Shown piece after piece: positions 8,686-16,820 of a DNA stretch of 55,905 bases. A program made the position numbers and the translations under genes. The stretch is taken from NCBI GenBank assembly GCA_937958675.1, contig CALGND010000089.1:1-55905 (forward strand), written 5' to 3'. Every line of letters starts with the position of its first letter. Position 1 is the stretch's first letter. This DNA is from an uncultured Granulosicoccaceae bacterium. Lineage in GTDB: Bacteria; Pseudomonadota; Gammaproteobacteria; Granulosicoccales; Granulosicoccaceae. The notes below the pieces were generated by a model. That model worked only from the letters and a program-made list of their open reading frames with translations. It searched no databases and had not been told where the DNA came from.

Positions 8686-10437
8686 TTAATTCAATATTGA
8701 AAGAGAAGGCGTTTCGCGCAATAACAGTTTGCTGTATTCGGCTGAAGGCGCTGTAAAGAACACATCGCTATCCCCTTGCTCCACAACCTCACCGTCTTTA
8801 AGCACCACTACTCTGTCTGCCATTTGCCGTACTACGGCCAAATTATGACTAATAAATAAAATTGCCATATTAAACTCATCTTGTAGATCTTTTAATAGGT
8901 TCAAAACATGCGCTTGGATAGATACATCCAATGCCGATGTAGGTTCATCGCATATCAATAGATCAGGTAAACACAGTAGCGAACGGGCAATGGCAATACG
9001 TTGGCGCTGACCACCTGAAAACTGATGTGGGTACTTGCGCAATGCTTGCTGCGGCATCTCCACGAGCTGAAGCACAGATGCAAGCAACTTACGACGATCA
9101 GCGCGGCTATCAACAAGCGAATAAAATTTCAACGGCTCTGCCAGTATCTGCTCAACCGTTCGCCTATTATTTAAGGACGAATACGGATCTTGGAAAATCA
9201 TCTGCAGGCGTCTGCGTGCTTCGTGTTTACGGCTGCGTTGGCTACCTGGCTCCAATACTATGCCGTTAGAGCTAATTGAGCCGCGCGTATAGTCTACCAA
9301 GCCAACAATCGCTTTAGCCAGTGTCGATTTACCACTACCACTTTCGCCAACCACACCCAACACCTCGCCCCGGTTCAATTCAAAATCAATATCGCTTAGT
9401 GCTTGGTAACCCAGATTTTTACGAAACCATCCTGGATTTTCAGGTGGATATCTAACTTCAAGATCATTCACCACTAGTATCGCTTGATCTGAATTAGCAG
9501 ACGCCACAGCTTGTTGTTGGTTTTGCAGTAATGTGTAATTTTCGTGGAGCCAGTGCTCTGCATATTCAGCTGATGCACCGGAAACATGCCATTGCGTATT
9601 ATCATCAGATGGTGCTTCTTCAGCGATAATGTTTTGAAAGCGCTCTAGCCGTTTGCCAATTAGTGGTATTGCAGCCATCAATCCAATTGTATATTCGTGC
9701 GTGGGCTGAGCGATAACGTTTGTAGTGGGCCCAACTTCGACCACTTTTCCCTGGCGCAATACAGTCACACGATCACATATTTCAGCAATAACGCCAATAT
9801 CATGCGTGATCAACAAGATACCTACTCCACGTTGCCTAGCTAGATCTTTAAGCAACACCAAAATTCGCTTTTGAATCGATACATCTAAGGCCGTGGTGGG
9901 CTCATCCGCAACGATGAGCTTTGGATTAGTGCATAGTACTAGCGCTATTACCACCCGCTGACGCATTCCTCCGGAAAACTGATGAGGAAAATCATCTATA
10001 CGGCCTTCGGCATCATCAATACCCACTTCATCTAAGAGTGCTATGGCTTGTTCACGCGCGGAATTTTCAGATACTTCATTGTGTTGCTGAATCGTTGTAA
10101 TCAGTTGGTCTGCAATCGTAAACAGCGGATTAAGACTAGTTTGCGGGTCTTGAAATATCATGCCGAGTTGATTACCGCGAAGCTTATGATAATCAGTAGG
10201 ATTAAGCGTGGTGAGGTCTGTGCCCAACATATTGACATTACCACTTGCAATATAGCCAGGCGATTCTAATAAACCCATCACTACCGCACCAATAGTGGAT
10301 TTACCCGCACCAGATTCCCCTACTAAGCCGTGTATCTCACCCTCACTAATATTAAGATCAATAGCTTCAATTGCGGTGAATTCACCAAACCGCGTGGGGT
10401 AGCGCACCGTAAGGTTATTGATCTCTAATAGGGTCAT
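8686..10437 (-). CDS. Fused dual ATP-binding subunit of peptide-type ABC transporter
   Basis: A 583-residue protein with two complete ABC ATPase domains in tandem, equivalent to DppD plus DppF. Domain 1 has GESGAGKS near residue 40, FSGGMRQR near 155 and IVADEPTTALD. Domain 2 has GESGSGKS near residue 365, FSGGQRQR and LICDEPTSALD. Such fusions are known (GsiA, YejF type). It is the last gene of a minus-strand operon: its start overlaps the upstream permease stop at 10437. It supplies energy for uptake of the ligand captured by the binding protein at 7042. Confidence 0.92.
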   Translation of the reverse strand: MTLLEINNLTVRYPTRFGEFTAIEAIDLNISEGEIHGLVGESGAGKSTIGAVVMGLLESPGYIASGNVNMLGTDLTTLNPTDYHKLRGNQLGMIFQDPQTSLNPLFTIADQLITTIQQHNEVSENSAREQAIALLDEVGIDDAEGRIDDFPHQFSGGMRQRVVIALVLCTNPKLIVADEPTTALDVSIQKRILVLLKDLARQRGVGILLITHDIGVIAEICDRVTVLRQGKVVEVGPTTNVIAQPTHEYTIGLMAAIPLIGKRLERFQNIIAEEAPSDDNTQWHVSGASAEYAEHWLHENYTLLQNQQQAVASANSDQAILVVNDLEVRYPPENPGWFRKNLGYQALSDIDFELNRGEVLGVVGESGSGKSTLAKAIVGLVDYTRGSISSNGIVLEPGSQRSRKHEARRRLQMIFQDPYSSLNNRRTVEQILAEPLKFYSLVDSRADRRKLLASVLQLVEMPQQALRKYPHQFSGGQRQRIAIARSLLCLPDLLICDEPTSALDVSIQAHVLNLLKDLQDEFNMAILFISHNLAVVRQMADRVVVLKDGEVVEQGDSDVFFTAPSAEYSKLLLRETPSLSILN

Positions 10438-11354
10438 TAGCGCAACCTCGGATTAAGCGCATCACGCAAAAAATCACCCAGTATATTGACTGAAACGATC
10501 AGTACAATTAGCGTAAGGCTTGGGAAAATCACAATCCACCACTCGCCGGAAAATAAATATTCAGTGCCTATCCTGATCAAGGTACCTAGAGACGGTTGAT
10601 TAGCCGGTACACCCACACCTAGAAATGACAACGTGGCTTCAAGCAAAATCGCCACTGCTAAATCAATCGCCAAGATAACCATAATCGGCCCAAGAATATT
10701 GGGCAGTATCTGCACCAGCATGATACGCAAGGGGTGCTGCCCCATAATTTCAGCAGCCTGCACATACTCTTTATTTTTCTCAACAAACGTCGAGGCTCGC
10801 GCCGTACGGGCAAAATTTACCCACAGCGACAAACCAATCGCAACAGTGAGCACAACAATCATCAATTCATCATGCATCGCACCTGGGAACAATCCGCGCG
10901 CTACACCATCAATTAACAAGGCAGTTAGTATGGCAGGCAAGCTAAGTTGTATGTCGGCTATGCGCATAACGATTGCATCGAAGCGCCCGCCCAAATAGCC
11001 AGCCGTTATACCAACACTCACTCCCAGCACACTGGCAAACGCAATCGATGTTAGACCAACGAGTAACGACAACCTAGCACCGTATAGAATCGCTGACAGC
11101 AGATCACGACCCTGATCATCTGTGCCCAGTATAAAACGAGCATCGCCAGTCTCTGTCCACGCTGGCGGTATCAATGAATCTAGCAAGTCAAAACTGGTGA
11201 GATCGTAGGGATTGGTAGGTGCAATCCAATTAGCCAAAAACGCACCAGCTATCAGCATCGTTGCAACGAACAAGGCGAGCTGCGCTAAGGGTTTGCGTAA
11301 AAATAAATAGAGTAGTTCGTTTTCAACGGTGGCGCGTTTAAGACGGCTTAACAT
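10437..11354 (-). CDS. Peptide-type ABC transporter permease (DppC class)
   Basis: A 305-residue inner-membrane permease. The N-terminal helix (about 25-45) is followed by the OppC-type N region and the conserved ILGTDDQGRDLLSAILYGARLSL segment (residues about 95-117), then five helices with the EAA-like loop around AAEIMGQHPLRIMLVQILPNILGP. It forms the membrane pore with the DppB-class protein encoded 9 bp upstream. It shares a base with the start of the ATPase gene downstream. Confidence 0.9.
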   Translation of the reverse strand: MLSRLKRATVENELLYLFLRKPLAQLALFVATMLIAGAFLANWIAPTNPYDLTSFDLLDSLIPPAWTETGDARFILGTDDQGRDLLSAILYGARLSLLVGLTSIAFASVLGVSVGITAGYLGGRFDAIVMRIADIQLSLPAILTALLIDGVARGLFPGAMHDELMIVVLTVAIGLSLWVNFARTARASTFVEKNKEYVQAAEIMGQHPLRIMLVQILPNILGPIMVILAIDLAVAILLEATLSFLGVGVPANQPSLGTLIRIGTEYLFSGEWWIVIFPSLTLIVLIVSVNILGDFLRDALNPRLR

Positions 11355-11363
11355 ATTCGCAAC

Positions 11364-12332
11364 CTATCCTTTAAGCCTGACACGCGGATCAATAACAGCG
11401 TAGAGTAAATCAACCATAAGATTAATCACAACAAATATTAGTGCGATTAATACCAAATATACCGACATCACAGGGATATCAACATAGCGTATCGAATCCA
11501 AAAATAACAAGCCCATGCCAGGCCATTGAAATACGGATTCGGTAACAATCGAAAATGCGATGATTCCGCCAAACTGCAAACCAATAATGGTGATGACCGG
11601 CACCATCGTATTTTTTAGCGCATGGCGATAATGCACCGTTCGATAATCGATGCCTCGAGCTACCGCAAATTTAATGTAGTCAGTACGCAGCACCTCAAGC
11701 ATCTCGGATCGGATGAGCCGCATGGTTAGTGTTACCTGATAAACACCTAAGGTAAGTGCAGGTAAAATAAGCGAGCGCCAACCATCAAGTGTTAACAAAT
11801 TAGTCTTCCACCAACCAATCTCGACCACTTCGCCGCGACCAAACGTGGGCAACCAACCCAGTGTTACTCCAAATAGATAAATTAAAAATATGCCAATGAC
11901 AAACGTCGGCACGGATACACCCACAAGCGTTGCCACCAGTATGCTATTGGATATAAATCCGTCTTTATTAAGCGCTGTATAAATCCCAGCTGGAATGCCT
12001 AACAATAATGAGATTAGTAACGAGACAAACCCAAGCTCGAGCGTTGCCGGTAGCCGACTAAGAATCATTTCACCGATGGGCTGTCGAGTTCGGTAGGAGA
12101 ACCCAAATTCGCCAGTGGCTAGGTTTTTTACAAACCGACCATACTGAGTGATCAAAGGGTCGTTCAGCCCCATCTCACTGCGTAAACGAGCTTGATCCTC
12201 TAGGGAAGTCTCCTGGCCCACCATCTGTGCTATCGGGTCGCCTACAAACCGGAATAGTGTAAACGCTATTAAGCTCACGGCGAGCATGACAAAAACAGAT
12301 TGGAGCAGCCTACGTGCTACATACGATATCAT
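11364..12332 (-). CDS. Peptide-type ABC transporter permease (DppB class)
   Basis: A 322-residue permease of the DppB/OppB class. It starts MISYVARRLLQSVFVMLAVSLI, carries the GLNDPLITQYGRFV segment near residue 55 and ends in DLLYAVIDPRVRLKG, as family members do. It is the first intact gene of the permease-permease-ATPase operon. Its ATG overlaps the stop of a truncated LysR-type reading frame as ATGA, and no strong ribosome site is visible of its own, so coupling to that fragment is possible. Confidence 0.9.
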   Translation of the reverse strand: MISYVARRLLQSVFVMLAVSLIAFTLFRFVGDPIAQMVGQETSLEDQARLRSEMGLNDPLITQYGRFVKNLATGEFGFSYRTRQPIGEMILSRLPATLELGFVSLLISLLLGIPAGIYTALNKDGFISNSILVATLVGVSVPTFVIGIFLIYLFGVTLGWLPTFGRGEVVEIGWWKTNLLTLDGWRSLILPALTLGVYQVTLTMRLIRSEMLEVLRTDYIKFAVARGIDYRTVHYRHALKNTMVPVITIIGLQFGGIIAFSIVTESVFQWPGMGLLFLDSIRYVDIPVMSVYLVLIALIFVVINLMVDLLYAVIDPRVRLKG

Positions 12333-12610
12333 TGATAGTTAAGGAGTTGTCGGTGCACGCTAGTGTCCGGCAAATGCGGCACTTTGTCAAAAGTACTACC
12401 CTGCCTACAAGTCATCTTCTTGTTCAGTATGTGCGGCAACAACTGCACAGGTTTACGCGTGCGATCAAGCAGTTGGGTGCCCAGTGCTGATTCCACTGAC
12501 AACATTCGCCTGGTAAGCGCAGATTGCGTGAGAAAACGTTGCTCCGTGGCCGGCATGACTGAGCCGGTATCCAATACCGCTAGCAGGTCTTCTATCCAGC
12601 ATTGTTGCAT
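12329..12610 (-). pseudogene. Truncated LysR-type regulator (HTH domain only)
   Basis: The first 57 or so residues read as a LysR helix-turn-helix domain: WIEDLLAVLDTGSVMPATEQ, FLTQSALTRRMLSVESALG, QLLDRTRKPVQLLP. After about residue 57 the similarity stops abruptly and an unrelated 36-residue tail runs to the stop. LysR regulators are about 300 residues, so the effector domain is missing. The stop overlaps the start of the DppB-class permease. The likely history is a deletion or insertion/excision that joined the regulator's N terminus to the permease promoter region. A residual DNA-binding peptide is possible but unlikely, because LysR dimerisation parts are lost. Confidence 0.6.
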
Positions 12611-12657
12611 GTCGAAGGCATCATATTATTCATTATTTACATGTTATCCGACAAACC

Positions 12658-12816
12658 ATGCAAGAGAACGTTTATAACCTTGCCGTAAAAACAGCTGAAA
12701 AAATCGGCTGCACAAGTATAATACAGCGAGAAGACGTGATAGCGAACGCTGTTTATGTTGTTGCCTTATTCGGTTACAACGCGGCGTTTGATTTTACCAA
12801 TCGCTGCGTTTCTTAA
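12658..12816 (+). CDS. Possible small ORF, 52 residues
   Basis: An ATG-TAA frame sits in the 226-bp gap between the LysR fragment and the racemase gene. Its translation (MQENVYNLAVKTAEKIG and a hydrophobic middle VYVVALFGYNAAFDF) has protein-like composition but no recognised family and no clear ribosome site. It may be a remnant. Confidence 0.22.
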   Translation: MQENVYNLAVKTAEKIGCTSIIQREDVIANAVYVVALFGYNAAFDFTNRCVS

Positions 12817-12836
12817 GTACAAATAAAATCTAGTTA

Positions 12837-13538
12837 ATGAATCAATTTAAACGAGTTGGTATTCTTGGCGGTATGGGCCCCCAGGCGACGGTGTTGTTGC
12901 AGCAACGTTTACTTGATGCGGTTCAAGCTGAAGATGATATGAGCCATCTACCTCTACTGGTTGATATGGATCCGCAAGTACCATCGCGGATCGACTGGAT
13001 TCTACACCGGCAAGGCAACGATCCAGGCCCTGTATTATCTGAAAAGGCCAAAGGATTACAAACCGCAGGCGCACAGGCTATAGCGATTCCTTGCAATACC
13101 GCTCATCACTTTTCTCCATCGATTACCACTGCTGTAACAATCCCACTGCTAAACATGCTGGATATGGCCACTGCCGCCGTGACTGCTATATGCACATCAG
13201 GTGACAAGGTTGGCATGCTTGCCTCACCTGCTACGATAGATATCAACCTGTTTGAAGGCGTATTTTCGCCACATCAATTACACACAGTTTGGCCTGACGA
13301 CCTAGACAATATACTCGCCACCATAAAGCGCATTAAAGCCACCGGTGTTAGCGACGTTGAAGTGAGTACGATGCAAGACGCCGCCAATGAATGTATAGAA
13401 AAAGGCGCAACATGCCTAGTGGTTGGATGTACTGAATTTTCAATCTTAAGTAAACAGCTAGAATGTAGCGTTCCAGTAATTGATACGCTGGATCTATTAG
13501 TTACTGCTATTCACGAGTTTGCCACTAGCGACGAATAA
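12837..13538 (+). CDS. Aspartate/glutamate racemase family protein
   Basis: A 233-residue PLP-independent amino-acid racemase. It starts with the GILGGMGPQAT signature (residues 8-18). Both catalytic cysteines are present: Cys86 in AIPCNTAHHF and Cys198 in VGCTEFSIL. The architecture and length fit aspartate racemase or broad-specificity racemases (RacD/YgeA type). It lies divergent from the peptide-transporter operon and convergent with a LysE exporter. A link to D-amino-acid or peptide metabolism is suggestive only. Confidence 0.9.
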   Translation: MNQFKRVGILGGMGPQATVLLQQRLLDAVQAEDDMSHLPLLVDMDPQVPSRIDWILHRQGNDPGPVLSEKAKGLQTAGAQAIAIPCNTAHHFSPSITTAVTIPLLNMLDMATAAVTAICTSGDKVGMLASPATIDINLFEGVFSPHQLHTVWPDDLDNILATIKRIKATGVSDVEVSTMQDAANECIEKGATCLVVGCTEFSILSKQLECSVPVIDTLDLLVTAIHEFATSDE

Positions 13539-13593
13539 TGCCCACGTCTGGCGAGTTATGTTAGCGATAGCTCTAACAGCTTTAGCTTGACCC

Positions 13594-14208
13594 TTAGGTC
13601 GTGTGGTCTGCAAGCGCCAATTTTACTCCTAGCGCTACAAACATACCTGCGAATGCTTTTTGAATACCTCGAATAATACGCGGTGAACTTGAAACAAGGT
13701 GCCGCACTTGATTTGCTAACAGCCCATAAGCGATAAACACGACTAATGTCATCAGCATAAACACACCGCTTAACACCAACATTTGAGAAAGTGCACCTGT
13801 GATATCACCCGTCACAAATTGCGGGAGAAAAGCTAAAAAGAAAATGGATAGCTTTGGATTTAGGATGTTGATAAAAAACCCCCTAAGCACGATTTTAGTT
13901 AGATTGGTTTGGCTGGGGGAACCAAATTGAATGGTTCCAGATTCCTTCCACATGGCCCAGGCTAGATACGCAAGATAAAGCACACCAATAAGTTTAAATA
14001 CCTGGAATGCCACCGCACTAGTATGCAAGATTGCTGCGATGCCAAAGATACTTGCACACAAATGCGGAATTATTCCCACAGTGCAACCTGCTGCTGCAAA
14101 TATACTGGCTTTAGCACCAAGAGATAAGCCAGTAGAAACTGTATATATAACGCCTGTACCTGGAAGTAGAACAACAATTAACGATGTAAGAAGAAATTCT
14201 GTAGTCAT
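13594..14208 (-). CDS. LysE/RhtB family amino-acid exporter
   Basis: A 204-residue inner-membrane protein with about six hydrophobic segments. The family signature is near the N terminus (LLPGTGVIYTVSTGLSLGAKASIFAAAGCTVG, residues about 15-46, includes the PGP-like turn as PGT). ILNPKLSIFFLAFLPQFV near residue 112 matches the conserved NPK motif. LysE/RhtB proteins export amino acids such as homoserine, threonine or lysine. It converges with the racemase gene after 55 bp. Substrate unknown. Confidence 0.88.
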   Translation of the reverse strand: MTTEFLLTSLIVVLLPGTGVIYTVSTGLSLGAKASIFAAAGCTVGIIPHLCASIFGIAAILHTSAVAFQVFKLIGVLYLAYLAWAMWKESGTIQFGSPSQTNLTKIVLRGFFINILNPKLSIFFLAFLPQFVTGDITGALSQMLVLSGVFMLMTLVVFIAYGLLANQVRHLVSSSPRIIRGIQKAFAGMFVALGVKLALADHTT

Positions 14209-14245
14209 GGCAACCCTGCAGTAACTTAAATTTATGTAAAAGTAT

Positions 14246-14614
14246 CTATCTGGTCTTAAAATCGATAGGGAAAATGCGATTTACCAATCGTCCGATAAGT
14301 AAACCACAGCCTATACCTGTGATGTTAGCTGCCAAATCAAGCCATTCGCCATATCGGTTAACGTAGGGCTGTAGTATTTCTATCCCTCCACTCCAACAGA
14401 CAAAAAATACACCAATAAGCAGCCAATAATTTGGTTTTCGCAAAGCTGTCGGAAACATCAATGCACCATACGCGATAAAGTGATGTGTTTTATCACTGCC
14501 GGGCACAGGAGGCAAGCTCTCTAATGGATAGAGTGAAAGAATAGTAATCACTACCAGAGTAAACAGCGTGATAGCAATCCAATAGTTTCTGACAATTGCT
14601 AACAATGTGATCAT
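14246..14614 (-). CDS. VanZ-like small membrane protein
   Basis: A 122-residue protein with about four membrane helices. DKTHHFIAYGALMF (residues about 40-53) and GGIEILQPYVNRYGEWLDLAANITG (residues about 75-99) match the VanZ-like family. Members are often linked to cell-envelope or antibiotic tolerance roles, but most, including this one, have no defined function. It lies 37 bp downstream of lysE-like start on the same strand but appears to have its own transcription. Confidence 0.8.
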   Translation of the reverse strand: MITLLAIVRNYWIAITLFTLVVITILSLYPLESLPPVPGSDKTHHFIAYGALMFPTALRKPNYWLLIGVFFVCWSGGIEILQPYVNRYGEWLDLAANITGIGCGLLIGRLVNRIFPIDFKTR

Positions 14615-14765
14615 TCAATACTTCCCTTAACGAGGATCATAACACCCACTATGTCGTGATTAGCAACACTAGACCAACAAAACAAACTCATGAAATCAAA
14701 ATACCGATAAAGAGTATTTTAAACCAATATTTTTTGGCTAAAACCAAAAGAAATATGGATCTACT

Positions 14766-15227
14766 CTAATAAAACTCCATCTCTCGATTACCTAAATATT
14801 TCAACTGAGGAAAACCCTCTTCGAGATCCTGCCAAAACGGATCATTCAACACGACAGGGAAAACGGGCTTCTTTATCGCCTTGATTTCCGATTCTCCCAG
14901 GAAGGACGCTTCAACTATATGCTCGCGTGTTGCCTCTGGAGCCGAGGTGGATATTTCGCCAGAAATATAACGACAGAGCACCCACGTTTTAATATGTTGT
15001 AAATCAGGTTGATAAAATTGTTCGATATAAACGGGCTTAACCGGCTCTACAAGCAACCCTGTTTCTTCCCTAACCTCACGAACAGCACCTTCGAGAATAC
15101 TCTCTTTTTTCTCTAAGCCACCTCCAGGTGGAACCCAGAAGTCATACTTGCCCTCAATAAAATGACGTACCAATAGAATACGCTTGTCGACAATGACTAA
15201 TCCACCTGATGATATTCGATGTTGCAC
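14766..15227 (-). CDS. NUDIX hydrolase
   Basis: A 153-residue protein with a complete NUDIX box near residues 37-59, read as GGGLEKKESILEGAVREVRE then ETGLL. It begins with a beta-strand (SSGGLVIVDKRILLVRH) typical of the fold. NUDIX enzymes hydrolyse nucleoside diphosphates linked to another moiety. The substrate is not predictable, and no pathway neighbour helps. Confidence 0.88.
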   Translation of the reverse strand: MQHRISSGGLVIVDKRILLVRHFIEGKYDFWVPPGGGLEKKESILEGAVREVREETGLLVEPVKPVYIEQFYQPDLQHIKTWVLCRYISGEISTSAPEATREHIVEASFLGESEIKAIKKPVFPVVLNDPFWQDLEEGFPQLKYLGNREMEFY

Positions 15228-15396
15228 TAGGTGCTCCCAGTTATCAAATCGCTATTTTAATGGCATGATAAACGTGAAGTACACATCGAAATAACATATA
15301 AAATTGGGGCACGATCTAAATCCAACCGCTTACAAAGCCGCTACTCACCAGATAATCTGCCACCCGGGCAGACACAAGAACAAACAGGAATCCATT

Positions 15397-15576
15397 GTGA
15401 AGACTCAAATTGTCAGATTTTCTTCGGTTGCCTTGCTCTTATTGTTATGCAGCGGCTGTGTTGTAAGCACCGCCGCCAGTGTAGCCAAAGATGTTGTAGT
15501 CGGAACAGTCGACATCGCGACTGATGTAGTCGGCACAGCGGTTGATGTGGCGAAGCCCGGAAAGCGTAAAAAGTAA
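15397..15576 (+). CDS. Small lipoprotein, 59 residues
   Basis: GTG 15397 is preceded by AGGA at a 7-base gap, and gives a product with a clean lipoprotein signal (LLLLLCSGC, lipidated Cys about residue 19). A short alanine/valine-rich mature chain with repeating DVVVGTVDIATDVVGTAVDVA heptad-like pattern and a basic tail (KPGKRKK) follows. A longer in-frame reading from 15304 lacks a signal at its N terminus and was rejected. Similar tiny lipoproteins are widespread and of unknown function. Confidence 0.7.
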   Translation: MKTQIVRFSSVALLLLLCSGCVVSTAASVAKDVVVGTVDIATDVVGTAVDVAKPGKRKK

Positions 15577-15585
15577 TCTGTGCCT

Positions 15586-16158
15586 TTATGACTCTACACG
15601 TTCAAGAATAGCTGACGTTTCAGTCTTTTTTTCTCCGTTGTTGATTCGTTCGAACTCAAGCACAAGGCCGTTGCCCTGCAAGGTTCTTTTGTATACGTGC
15701 AGCTCATAGCCACCGGAATCTAAGATGTATAAGGCGCTAACAGTCAGGGTTTTGTTTTCGAGTCCAGCCCATACGTAGGGGTCAGCAGTCTTTCCAATCG
15801 GGTTAAAGGGGGCGGAGTTTCCGAAAATATCCGCTCTCATTGATGAACCATATATTCCTGGGCGCGGGGAACTAAAGAAATTAATGGATGGTGCGATAAT
15901 ACTTTCTTCACCACTAGCTCGATAGATAATGGTAGTCCACTCGATGGTGAAGCCTTTATCTTCCCAAGGCTTGATCGTCACGGCGAGCTCTCGCTCTGAC
16001 ATTTCGCCCTTGATGATATTTAGCGTATTACCTTTGTAGGTACCATAAAAGGGCTCTAAATCTCCAGTGAATTTAGGATGAGTTTTCCCGGTGCACTGTA
16101 TTTGCAGTAAACAGCCGATGATCAGTGTAAATCTTGCAAACTTGCTAACTATACGCAT
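15586..16158 (-). CDS. Putative lipoprotein of unknown function
   Basis: The 190-residue product begins with a basic/hydrophobic leader ending CLLQIQC, a plausible lipobox with Cys at about residue 22. The mature domain (FYGTYKGNTLNII near residue 37, then many beta-strand-like segments such as LTVSALYILDSGGYELHVYKR) looks like a small beta-barrel or lipocalin-like fold. I recognise no named family. It is convergent with the small lipoprotein (9 bp between stops). Confidence 0.6.
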   Translation of the reverse strand: MRIVSKFARFTLIIGCLLQIQCTGKTHPKFTGDLEPFYGTYKGNTLNIIKGEMSERELAVTIKPWEDKGFTIEWTTIIYRASGEESIIAPSINFFSSPRPGIYGSSMRADIFGNSAPFNPIGKTADPYVWAGLENKTLTVSALYILDSGGYELHVYKRTLQGNGLVLEFERINNGEKKTETSAILERVES

Positions 16159-16378
16159 TGGCTATCCCCTGCAAAAAGGTAACGATAAACTGGTAGATTA
16201 ATTGCCATGTTGATCGAAATTTAGATGACCAATGACACGGCATTAGCTGGCACTAAGATCAAACACCAAATCTTGGCGCAACTGCTTTCATTATACTACT
16301 TGAATCCTGCTTCCAAGAAAGCCAACGTTAGTACTAATAGATGGAGTGTGTATTAATTAGAAAGTTCTATGCAATTGG

Positions 16379-16648
16379 CTATCTCACTACAAGCATACCA
16401 ATAACATTAAGTAATACCGTTAGCACTATCGATATCACTAACATAGCTTTCCACGGGAAGAACACTTTTATTCGTGGCTTGTTTCCCGATTCACGCCGCA
16501 TATCGTCCTCTTTAAAGGCTTCTTCAATTTTATCGTGGAGCTTCTTCTCTACCTTTCTGGTTTGCTTTGGGAAAAATCGAGGAAGAACGTTAATCAACAC
16601 CGTAAGCACAAGCGATGCGATAAGTGATTGGATTAGAAAATCTTGCAC
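16379..16648 (-). CDS. Small two-helix membrane protein
   Basis: An 89-residue protein starting at GTG 16648, with GAGGG about 9 bases upstream. It has a membrane helix at about 4-24, a charged middle (KQTRKVEKKLHDKIEEAFKE) that could be a short coiled coil, and a second helix at about 66-88. No family is recognised. The opposite-strand frame over the same bases is judged to be its shadow. It stands alone downstream of no clear operon. Confidence 0.55.
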   Translation of the reverse strand: MQDFLIQSLIASLVLTVLINVLPRFFPKQTRKVEKKLHDKIEEAFKEDDMRRESGNKPRIKVFFPWKAMLVISIVLTVLLNVIGMLVVR

Positions 16649-16820
16649 GTTAGAAATCCCTCTAAGGTAAGATAAAAAGGCGCTGAACAGTTAAAAGTGA
16701 GATACACATAATGCACAGAGAAGTAAGCAGTTTGACTCCAGCGCACCGATATCGATACGCTGGATTGATGAGTTGCCGCTACTTCCAAATTGCAAATAGC
16801 AGCTGACAAGCAATAATTAA

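Noticed and set aside
16341..16670. 109-codon plus-strand frame opposite the small membrane protein
   Set aside because: Composition is not protein-like, while the minus frame has GAGGG before its start and two clear membrane helices.
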